A DNA stretch of 64,000 bases from Nonlabens sp. Hel1_33_55 (GTDB taxonomy: Bacteria; Bacteroidota; Bacteroidia; Flavobacteriales; Flavobacteriaceae), in the NCBI RefSeq assembly GCF_900101765.1, contig NZ_LT627735.1, positions 558,001 through 622,000 on the forward strand, written 5' to 3'. The translations under genes were made by a program, and so were the position numbers. Shown piece by piece: positions 7,789-15,065 of the stretch. The notes below the pieces were generated by a model, which was not told the DNA's origin, ran no database searches, and was given only the letters and a program-made list of their open reading frames with translations. Numbering within the stretch: position 1 is the stretch's first letter; each line of letters opens with the position of its first letter.

Positions 7789-9552
7789 ATGAATGAAGAA
7801 GCGGAAAATTCAGCGAATAGCAGATCCAAAGTCACGATAACCTCGGCATTTAAAACGATTATTTGGCCACGTAGGAAGTTGGTATTCATCGGGCTGATTC
7901 TTATCGTCATCAGTAGACTCGCGAGTCTTGTATTGCCATGGAAATCTAAAGCGTTACTGGACGATGTTATTCCTAATAAAGATTACGAGGCGCTCTATGA
8001 TTTACTGTGGTTAGTGGGGTTTGCATTGCTCGTGCAGGCAATAACATCTTATTTGTTGACCATAATATTGAGTGTACAGGCACAGTTTTTAATTTCAGAA
8101 CTGCGCGCGCAAGTTCAAAAGAAAGTCCTGTCACTACCCATTAGTTTTTTCGATAATTCAAAGTCAGGAGCACTAGTATCGCGGATTATGAATGATGTGG
8201 AAGGCGTGCGCAATTTGATAGGAACAGGCCTTGTTCAATTGGTTGGTGGAACGATTACAGCGATCGTCTCGCTAGTATTGCTGATTAGGATCAACGCCTT
8301 AATGACCTTATTTGTGTTTCTACCGGTAGCGATTTTTGGCTTTGTCGCTTTGAGAGCCTTCAAATATATCAGGCCTATTTTCAGAAATCGAGGAAAAATA
8401 AGTGCAGATGTAACTGGAAGATTAACTGAAACTCTGGCAGGTGTGCGAGTGATCAAAGGCTTTGGAGCTGAAGCTCAAGAAAACAAAATCTTTGAAGAAG
8501 GTGTCGATCGACTCTACCAGAATGTAAAGAAGAGTCTAACCGCAACTGCAATAGTCACCAGTAGTTCTACCTTTTTGTTGGGATTAGCCTCAGTTGGTAT
8601 AATGGGAATAGGTGGTTATTTCATGATGGAAGGCGATATGACAGTTGGAGAATTTTTGTTCTTTACTATTCTGCTAGGTTTTATGATCGCGCCCATTATA
8701 CAGATGAGCAATATTGGTAGCCAACTCACAGAAGCGCTTGCAGGACTGGACCGTACAGAAGAGCTAATGAATCTTACTCCTGAAGATGAAATGGGTGACC
8801 GCACGATTGACTTGCAACATTTTAAAGGCGACTTGAAATTTGAAAACGTCTCTTTTTCATACGAGAAAGGCAAAGAGGTGATTCATAACATTTCTTTTGA
8901 AGCAAAATCTGGATCTACCATTGCGCTGGTTGGAAGTTCAGGTTCTGGAAAATCTACCATCGCGGGATTGTCAGCGACATTTTTGAATCCCGTCAAGGGC
9001 ATGGTTACTATTGATGGTCAGGATATGTCCAAAGTGAAGCTGGCTAGCTTTAGAAAGCATCTGGGAGTTGTATTACAGGACGAGTTTTTATTTGAGGGAA
9101 GTATAAGGGAAAACATATTATTCCCACGACCAGACGCCAGCGAGGATCGTTTGCTTGCAGCAGTTAAAGCTGGTCACGTCAATGAGTTTACAGACCGTTT
9201 TGATGATGGACTAGATACGTTGATAGGCGAGCGTGGTGTCAAATTATCTGGTGGTCAACGCCAGCGTATTGCTATTGCCAGAGCCATCCTAGCCGATCCT
9301 AAAATCATTATTCTTGATGAAGCTACATCCAACCTAGATACTGAAAGCGAGGCTCTTATTCAAAAATCTTTAGGAGAACTAGTTAAAAACAGAACCACGA
9401 TCATCATAGCTCATCGATTAAGCACTATTAAGAAAGCAGACCAAATACTAGTCATTGAATCAGGAGAAATCGCGGAACGTGGCACTCATGACGAGTTGAT
9501 TGCTAAAGAAGGTCGTTATTTTGATTTGTATACGTATCAGGCTAAAATCTAG
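7789..9552 (+). CDS. ABC exporter, fused permease and ATPase (MsbA/BmrA-like)
   Basis: Half-transporter of 587 residues that should act as a homodimer to export lipid or drug-like molecules across the inner membrane. Residues about 25-315 form the six-helix ABC transmembrane domain. The nucleotide-binding domain follows, with Walker A GSSGSGKST at about 382-390, the signature LSGGQRQR near 487, Walker B IIILDEAT near 506 and the H-loop IIAHRLST near 540. All catalytic motifs are intact. The gene is transcribed divergently from the NMT1-like gene, with a dispersed palindrome between them. The substrate is not deducible; MsbA-like lipid A flipping is one possibility. Confidence 0.94.
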   Translation: MNEEAENSANSRSKVTITSAFKTIIWPRRKLVFIGLILIVISRLASLVLPWKSKALLDDVIPNKDYEALYDLLWLVGFALLVQAITSYLLTIILSVQAQFLISELRAQVQKKVLSLPISFFDNSKSGALVSRIMNDVEGVRNLIGTGLVQLVGGTITAIVSLVLLIRINALMTLFVFLPVAIFGFVALRAFKYIRPIFRNRGKISADVTGRLTETLAGVRVIKGFGAEAQENKIFEEGVDRLYQNVKKSLTATAIVTSSSTFLLGLASVGIMGIGGYFMMEGDMTVGEFLFFTILLGFMIAPIIQMSNIGSQLTEALAGLDRTEELMNLTPEDEMGDRTIDLQHFKGDLKFENVSFSYEKGKEVIHNISFEAKSGSTIALVGSSGSGKSTIAGLSATFLNPVKGMVTIDGQDMSKVKLASFRKHLGVVLQDEFLFEGSIRENILFPRPDASEDRLLAAVKAGHVNEFTDRFDDGLDTLIGERGVKLSGGQRQRIAIARAILADPKIIILDEATSNLDTESEALIQKSLGELVKNRTTIIIAHRLSTIKKADQILVIESGEIAERGTHDELIAKEGRYFDLYTYQAKI

Positions 9553-9666
9553 CAGGAATTGATTGCATTCAAAGGTTGAATAGCAAATTCGATCTGACCA
9601 GTTTATTGGATCGAAATTATTGGCTAATTAAATTAGACTTAGGTTGGTCAACGATGCAACTGATAA

Positions 9667-9858
9667 ATGAAGTTTTCAACTATTAAAACTAAGAGATTTC
9701 AAATTTTACGATTCCTATTGCTGTTGATAGTAATCTCTGTATTTGTTTCATGCCCTGTAGGTTCAGACAAAGCGATTATTCTAGGCCATAGCCGAAAGAG
9801 CGCTTCCAAAGAACTAAAGGATCAAAAAATGGGTGGTAAGTTTTCATTTTTTTACTAA
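9667..9858 (+). CDS. Possible small exported peptide or lipoprotein
   Basis: A 63-codon frame with a basic N-terminus (KTKRFQ), a hydrophobic stretch LRFLLLLIVISVF and then VSCPVG, which resembles a lipobox with Cys at about residue 29. The 3' end overlaps the tail of the type IX secreted protein gene on the other strand by 15 bp. There is no family match I know and no clear promoter. It may be a real small lipoprotein or a chance frame; the signal-like N-terminus is the only argument for it. Confidence 0.3.
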   Translation: MKFSTIKTKRFQILRFLLLLIVISVFVSCPVGSDKAIILGHSRKSASKELKDQKMGGKFSFFY

Positions 9859-11598
9859 TGTAATAGTACTTACTCCTAATGTGGTTGAAATTCGAGCAAA
9901 GTACATTCCACTAGCTAAAGTTGAGGTGTCAATAATTGTACTAAGGCTATTGGGTTTAACTTCATTGACCTTGTTTCCCAGAGTGTTATAAAGTGTAATA
10001 TTTTCTATACTCTCGTTTTTAGATGTAATTGTAATTAAATCTTTAGAAGGGTTTGGAAAAGCATAAATGTCGTCAATGCTTAAAGCCTGGTCAACGTCAT
10101 TACTTAAAGTATTTGATATGATCTGGATATCATCGAAGAAAAACGTTGCATTTGGAGATGCATCATTTGCTCCATTATAACCTAGCATCAAGGTTAGTAC
10201 ATCGTATATAGGGCTATCGGCGTTTGAAAGATCCCAAGTATAGGTGGCCCACTCGCCAGATACTGTGGTTAATGCGTCTTGTTCTTTACCAAATTGTTCT
10301 GGTGGAGTACTTTCTAATTTGAATTTAAGGATGGATCCAACTGGAGCTTCTGTATACACTTTCATAGATATCGTTCCAGTAGTTGACATGTTCTTAAGAT
10401 AATCTGTCAACCTTAATTTACTTCTCATAAATCCTGCACCACCACTTCTTAGAAATTTCCCTACTGTAGCACTAGGGTTGTTTGCGTCCATTTTTGGGTT
10501 GGGAAGGATTGTCGTTTCTGCGCCGAAAAAATTTGTAAAGTCTGTAGTTACAACGCTGTTTTCAAAATCTATAGGAAGGGTTGTTGGTAATGCCTCTGGT
10601 AAAGCAGGACCAGATATTTGTTGCACCTCGTCAAACAAAAAGGTAGAGGTAGATGAACCGTCTCCAATAGTTCCAAAATCAAACATTACCTGTATCCTAT
10701 TGTAATCACTAGCCTTTCCATCAAAATTCCAACTTATGGTTTCCCATGCACCAGAGACTGTGGTTAATTGATCTAGATTAGTAATTCCGCCTGAGTTTTC
10801 AAGTTCTAATTTAATTCTAGTACCTACGGGTGCTGTGGTATAAACCTTCATTGAAATGTACCACATGGTAGATAAATCAATGTTTTCATTTAAAAAGACT
10901 TTGCTTCCTGCCCAAAAATTACCACCATCCCTCACTACTTGACAAACGGTCTCGCTTGGGTTATCTTCATCCATCTGCGGGTTAGAAATAATGGTTGCTT
11001 TAGCACCATTATAATTGATGAAATCAGTACTGACAACATCTGATTCAAAATCAATGGGTAAAGAAGTAGGTACAGGTGCTACTGGTCCTGAAACCTGTTC
11101 AATATCATCAAAATAAAATGTAGAATCATCTGAACCATCTCCAACATTGCCAAAATCAAACATGAAAACAATTTCATTTAGATTATTTTCAGTGCCTACA
11201 AAAACCCATTCCAAAGTTTCCCATGAGTTGGAAACGGTGGTAAAAGCATCTACGTCTGCAGCTGGCCCAGAGCCTTCTAGTTTAAACTTTACCGTAGTTC
11301 CCACAGGTGCACTTGAATAGACTTTCATGGTTATTTTAGTTAACTCAGAAAAATCTAAATTATCTGTCAATAAAATTTTACTACCTGCAAAAGGTGCTCC
11401 TCCATCTCTAATGATTCGTGCAACAGATGAACTTGTGTTGATTCCTGATGAATTTGGGTTTGATGTTACTATTGCTGTTCCACCTTCAAAATCAACGAAA
11501 TTTGATGTGGTTATATCTCCTTCAAAATTGACGGGTAAACTTTGTGAAGATCCAGTGTAGAATGAAAAGAAGATAATCAGAGAATAAAAATGTGTCAT
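9844..11598 (-). CDS. Type IX secreted protein with three tandem beta-sandwich modules
   Basis: Extracellular or cell-surface protein. I choose the ATG at 11598 (584 residues) because it gives a signal peptide (MTHFYSLIIFFSFYTGSSQS); the frame is open 42 more codons upstream. Three repeats of about 155 residues follow, each starting SLPVNFE/SLPIDFE/TLPIDFE, then SKxxLT/N, a KVYxxAPVG strand, a TTVSxxWET stretch and a closing FxFDD/DE strand. This layout resembles carbohydrate-binding modules, but no ligand is proven. The last 80 residues (from about FPNPSKDLITI to GMYFARI and TLVKK) form a type A type IX sorting domain, so it should be exported by the Por system and anchored or released. The repeats probably arose by internal duplication. 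Confidence 0.88.
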   Translation of the reverse strand: MTHFYSLIIFFSFYTGSSQSLPVNFEGDITTSNFVDFEGGTAIVTSNPNSSGINTSSSVARIIRDGGAPFAGSKILLTDNLDFSELTKITMKVYSSAPVGTTVKFKLEGSGPAADVDAFTTVSNSWETLEWVFVGTENNLNEIVFMFDFGNVGDGSDDSTFYFDDIEQVSGPVAPVPTSLPIDFESDVVSTDFINYNGAKATIISNPQMDEDNPSETVCQVVRDGGNFWAGSKVFLNENIDLSTMWYISMKVYTTAPVGTRIKLELENSGGITNLDQLTTVSGAWETISWNFDGKASDYNRIQVMFDFGTIGDGSSTSTFLFDEVQQISGPALPEALPTTLPIDFENSVVTTDFTNFFGAETTILPNPKMDANNPSATVGKFLRSGGAGFMRSKLRLTDYLKNMSTTGTISMKVYTEAPVGSILKFKLESTPPEQFGKEQDALTTVSGEWATYTWDLSNADSPIYDVLTLMLGYNGANDASPNATFFFDDIQIISNTLSNDVDQALSIDDIYAFPNPSKDLITITSKNESIENITLYNTLGNKVNEVKPNSLSTIIDTSTLASGMYFARISTTLGVSTITLVKK

Positions 11599-11828
11599 AA
11601 CGAGCACTAAAGATTTTCGATAAAAATAGAGTAAGAATTGCTTCCCAATGGGTAAATTAACCACTACAAGAACTATACAGAGCGTATAAACTGTTGTCAA
11701 TTTGAAATAATTTTTAAATTTCAATACGGTTTCAGGAGATATGGTGTGATGATTTCAAAAAGTTGTGATAGAGCAGATTCAAAAAACCTTTTCACTTTGA
11801 TTTATAAGATGCATTAGATGTTTTGCGC

Positions 11829-11847
11829 CTGCCTGCCGCAGGCAGGA
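11829..11847. repeat. CCTGCCTGC palindromic repeat
   Basis: Near-perfect palindrome CCTGCCTGCCGCAGGCAGG in the gap between rpoD and the type IX secreted protein gene. It is far more GC-rich than its surroundings. I have seen such elements as dispersed intergenic repeats in flavobacteria. Only one copy is in this window. Confidence 0.7.
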
Positions 11848-11873
11848 AAGCAAAAAACAAAAAACAACCCAAT

Positions 11874-11898
11874 AAAAAAGCGCCCTCTCAGGCGCTTC
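11874..11898 (-). terminator. Rho-independent terminator of rpoD
   Basis: Read on the minus strand, AGCGCC-loop-GGCGCT is followed by six T residues, 27 bp after the rpoD stop codon. Confidence 0.88.
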
Positions 11899-11924
11899 AG
11901 TATAAAAAAATATAATAAAATGGC

Positions 11925-12788
11925 TTATCCTAGATAAGACTTCAAGATTTTACTACGGCTGTTCTGGCGTAGTCTCTTGATTCCTTTTTCCTTGATCTGG
12001 CGCACGCGCTCACGGGTCAAGTCAAAAGTTTCACCTATCTCTTCCAAACTCATAGGCTGCTGGTTCCCAATACCGAAGTATAGAGAAATAACATCTGCCT
12101 CTTTTTGCGATAGTGTCTCTAGCGCGCGAGTAATCTCAAGCGTTAGCGACTCATGCAATAGAGCGCGGTCAGGATTAGGTGACTCACCACTACGAACAAC
12201 GTCGTAAAGGTTAGAAGTCTCACCTTCTTTAAGCGGCGCATCCATGGATACGTGACGCCCGGCATTCTTAAGCGATTGCTTCACGTCACTTACCGTCATA
12301 TCTAGCTCAGTTGCTAGTTCTTCAGGTGATGGTGGACGCTCATGCAGTTGCTCGAGGTGTGAAAAAGCCTTGTTGATTTTGTTAATCGAACCGATTTTGT
12401 TCAATGGAAGTCGCACGATACGTGACTGCTCTGCTAGTGCCTGTAAGATCGACTGGCGTATCCACCATACCGCGTACGATATGAATTTGAAACCGCGAGT
12501 TTCATCAAACCTTTTGGCAGCCTTTACGAGACCGGCATTTCCTTCATTAATAAGATCGGGTAATTTAAGCCCTTGATTTTGATACTGTTTTGCAACAGAA
12601 ACCACAAAACGTAAGTTTGCAGTAGTCAATCTCTCAAGTGCTCTCTGATCACCTTTTTTAATACGCTGTGCCAGTTCCACTTCTTCCTCTGCAGTGATCA
12701 GGTCGATCTTAGAGATGTCTTGTAGATACTTGTCTAGCGATTTAGACTCACGGTTGGTAACCTGCTTGGTGATTTTGAGTTGTCTCAT
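11925..12788 (-). CDS. rpoD: Primary RNA polymerase sigma factor RpoD/SigA
   Basis: Housekeeping sigma-70 factor that directs RNA polymerase to the TTG/TAnnTTTG promoters seen elsewhere in this window. The 287-residue length is typical of Bacteroidota primary sigma factors, which lack region 1.1. Visible regions: 1.2 (DKYLQDISKIDLI, about 19-31), 2.1-2.4 (ANLRFVVSVAKQYQ to YAVWWIRQSI, about 58-112), region 3 with its PPSPEELA helix, and region 4 with the helix-turn-helix SLEEIGETFDLTRERVRQI near 240-258. It is a single-gene unit with its own promoter and terminator. Confidence 0.97.
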   Translation of the reverse strand: MRQLKITKQVTNRESKSLDKYLQDISKIDLITAEEEVELAQRIKKGDQRALERLTTANLRFVVSVAKQYQNQGLKLPDLINEGNAGLVKAAKRFDETRGFKFISYAVWWIRQSILQALAEQSRIVRLPLNKIGSINKINKAFSHLEQLHERPPSPEELATELDMTVSDVKQSLKNAGRHVSMDAPLKEGETSNLYDVVRSGESPNPDRALLHESLTLEITRALETLSQKEADVISLYFGIGNQQPMSLEEIGETFDLTRERVRQIKEKGIKRLRQNSRSKILKSYLG

Positions 12789-12835
12789 TAAAATAAAAAG
12801 ATTAAAAAATTAGGCGGCTGTCAGCTTTTGACAAC

Positions 12836-12864
12836 CAAAAATATAGTAGCAATAATCATACCAA
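12836..12864 (-). promoter_or_regulatory. Promoter of rpoD
   Basis: On the minus strand, TTG (12864-12862), an 18-bp spacer and TATTTTTG (12843-12836) fit the Bacteroidota consensus, 48 bp upstream of the start codon. Confidence 0.75.
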
Positions 12865-12968
12865 ACACATTACTCTGACATCAATTCAGGCCAGTAATAG
12901 TGCGACATTCACTGCTTTTCTATTAGTCGCTATATACCTATTTATGTTACAAGGTTAGCTGATTTTAT

Positions 12969-12984
12969 CGCTTTCGCGAAAGCG
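12969..12984. repeat. Dispersed palindrome, copy 3 (perfect 16-mer)
   Basis: CGCTTTCGCGAAAGCG, exact, between the divergent rpoD and DUF2490 promoters but overlapping neither. Confidence 0.95.
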
Positions 12985-13055
12985 GAATTCTCATCCAACG
13001 CCAGTACTATCACGTTGTCGCTCGTAAGCAAAAAAGATTTTGCAAGGCTGCTTTT

Positions 13056-13086
13056 TTGCTTCCTACCAAGACCCTTTGTAGCTTTG
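13056..13086 (+). promoter_or_regulatory. Promoter of the DUF2490 gene
   Basis: TTG at 13056-13058, a 20-bp spacer and TAGCTTTG at 13079-13086. A transcription start near 13092 is 12 bp before the ATG at 13104 and excludes the longer frame that starts at 13056. Confidence 0.72.
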
Positions 13087-13103
13087 TAAGTATAATCCTT
13101 CCC

Positions 13104-13787
13104 ATGAAAAATTTCTTAGCGGTATTTATAATAATTATCACCTGTCAGGTGGCGCTGTCCCAACGTGGTGTCAGCGAGACAGGTTTGTGGAGTCAGTATT
13201 TTTATACTGTTCCATTGTCAGAGAGATTTAAAGTGGCTGGAGATTTTCAGTTTCGTACCTATGAAGTGACCAACGATTTTCAGCAATTTATTGCTCGTAC
13301 AGCTATTGCCTACACGCCAAAAGCGGGAACACTAGAACTACATGCAGGGTATGGGTATTTTTATAGTGAGCCCTTTGGGTCTGGTGATGCGGGAACTTCA
13401 GAACATCGTTTGCATCAGGACGTTTGGATGGATACAGATGCAGGTAAGACTTTTGGAATAAGACACCGTTTCCGTTTTGAGGAGCGATTTATTGAGGATC
13501 AGGATTTTCGTAGCAGGGCGCGTTATACGCTGTTTGTGAATGTCAACTTTTACAATAGCGAGGAAGAGTTGAGTGATTTTTACCTACCATTTTGGAATGA
13601 GATTTTTATTAATGGTGAGACACAGCTGCGCAATTCAACCGTGGAAAGGTTTGACCGCAACTGGAGTTTTGGAGGTGTAGGTTATCGCTTAAATTCAGAT
13701 TTACGCATACAGGCTGGATATATGAGAGAAATCACCAGCAATTCTTCAAAAGGACAGGTGGTTCTTGCTGTTTTTCAGACGTTTTAA
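13104..13787 (+). CDS. DUF2490 family outer-membrane protein
   Basis: Predicted outer-membrane beta-barrel of 227 residues. The start at 13104 gives a signal peptide (MKNFLAVFIIIITCQVALSQ) and lies just after a good promoter. The mature part alternates hydrophobic and polar residues, with strand pairs such as FKVAGDFQFRTYEV, GTLELHAGYGYFYS and DLRIQAGYMREI, and ends in a phenylalanine (VLAVFQTF), as outer-membrane barrels usually do. The WSQYFYTVPLSERF opening and the RHRFRFEERF segment fit DUF2490. No function is established for the family. Confidence 0.85.
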   Translation: MKNFLAVFIIIITCQVALSQRGVSETGLWSQYFYTVPLSERFKVAGDFQFRTYEVTNDFQQFIARTAIAYTPKAGTLELHAGYGYFYSEPFGSGDAGTSEHRLHQDVWMDTDAGKTFGIRHRFRFEERFIEDQDFRSRARYTLFVNVNFYNSEEELSDFYLPFWNEIFINGETQLRNSTVERFDRNWSFGGVGYRLNSDLRIQAGYMREITSNSSKGQVVLAVFQTF

Positions 13788-13885
13788 CTGATTTTAAAAA
13801 ATTTTAGATTCACTGTCGTTTAATGCGGTATCAAGTTATTAAGTGACAACTCAAGTATTATTTACAAAAAAAGAGTTAGATTAAT

Positions 13886-14944
13886 CTAATACCTATAAAC
13901 AATGGCATTAATGTTCATTCCAGCTCCAACGCTGGCAAACATTACCACATCACCTTTTTCAACTTTGTGATCCTTCATTTTGCCTTTCATTACAAGATCC
14001 ATAACCGTAGGAACGGTTGCAACACTGCTGTTTCCCAATTTATGGATGATCATAGGCATGATATGTTGAGGCATTTCCATACCGTACAACTTATAGAATC
14101 TAGTAACGATGGCTTCATCCATTTTTTCATTAGCCTGATGGATAAATATCTTCTTGAGGTCCTTGATGTCAACACCAGATTGATCTAAAGCGGCTTTCAT
14201 ACCTTCCGGAACTTTAGAAAGTGCGAAATTGTAGATGCGTCGACCGTACATTTTAATGTACTGCGTTTTATCTTCTAACTTAACGTTGTAGGATTTTTGA
14301 TTAAAGATGAAATAAGCCTCTTCATTGGTATAGGTTGCTGTAGCTTGACCAATGATTCCGGTCTCGTCATCACTTTGTTCCACGATCACTGCACCAGCAC
14401 CGTCAGAATAGATCATACTATCCCTATCATGAGGATCCACAACTCTAGAAAGAGCCTCTGCTCCAATGACTAGAACTTTTTTAGCCAGTCCTGATTTTAT
14501 AAAAGAATCTGCTTGAGTCAATCCCAGAATCCATCCAGGACAACCGAAGAGAACATCATACGCAACACAACCCGGATTGTTGATGCCCAATTTTTGTTTG
14601 ACACGAGTGCCTAAACTAGGAACCATATCACTGCTGCCACCATTTGGCTTCACATCACCATAATTGTGCGCGACAATAATATAATCAAGTGTTTCTGGGT
14701 CAACTTTGGAATCTTCAATAGCTTTTTTTGCAGCCTCGGCAGCTATATCGCTGGTGAATTGGGTGTCGTTAATATAGCGACGCTCCTCAATACCAGTAAT
14801 AGCGGTAAACTTTTCAATGATCGTCTGATTATCACTACCAAAGGAACTACCGTCGTTGTTAAGAAACTCGTGATTTAAAAACTCCTCGTTTTTACGCACA
14901 ACATCTGGAACATAACTTCCTACACCAGTAATTTTAGCTCTCAT
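13886..14944 (-). CDS. 3-oxoacyl-ACP synthase III family protein (FabH-like)
   Basis: Thiolase-fold ketosynthase of 352 residues, cytoplasmic. The catalytic triad is complete: Cys135 in VLFGCPGW, His269 in IHQAN and Asn305 in KLGNSSVAT. FabH proper starts fatty-acid synthesis by condensing acyl-CoA with malonyl-ACP. This sequence has LFGCPGWI in place of the usual AACSGF around the cysteine, and a long insert (residues 27-46), so it belongs to a Bacteroidota side branch and its acyl substrate may differ. It is encoded alone, so it is probably not part of a polyketide or flexirubin cluster. Confidence 0.88.
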   Translation of the reverse strand: MRAKITGVGSYVPDVVRKNEEFLNHEFLNNDGSSFGSDNQTIIEKFTAITGIEERRYINDTQFTSDIAAEAAKKAIEDSKVDPETLDYIIVAHNYGDVKPNGGSSDMVPSLGTRVKQKLGINNPGCVAYDVLFGCPGWILGLTQADSFIKSGLAKKVLVIGAEALSRVVDPHDRDSMIYSDGAGAVIVEQSDDETGIIGQATATYTNEEAYFIFNQKSYNVKLEDKTQYIKMYGRRIYNFALSKVPEGMKAALDQSGVDIKDLKKIFIHQANEKMDEAIVTRFYKLYGMEMPQHIMPMIIHKLGNSSVATVPTVMDLVMKGKMKDHKVEKGDVVMFASVGAGMNINAIVYRY

Positions 14945-15024
14945 AAAATCATAATAATTTGTAAAAAAAGTGATAAAAAATTGATTATCCTATTTCTCGG
15001 CTCATTTTTCTATGCATGCATAAT

Positions 15025-15060
15025 AAATATGCCAATCATCAGATGACGATTGGCATATTT
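15025..15060 (-). terminator. Terminator hairpin of gcvP
   Basis: Long inverted repeat AAATATGCCAATC / GATTGGCATATTT just after the gcvP stop codon. On the minus strand it is followed by an A/T-rich run rather than pure T, so termination may be moderate. Confidence 0.72.
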
Positions 15061-15065
15061 CAACT

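Larger units (their letters stand above)
12789..13103. other. Intergenic region between divergent rpoD and DUF2490 genes
   Basis: About 315 bp without a gene. It holds the rpoD promoter, one copy of the dispersed palindrome at 12969-12984 and the promoter of the DUF2490 gene near 13056-13086. I see no RNA gene here. Confidence 0.7.
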
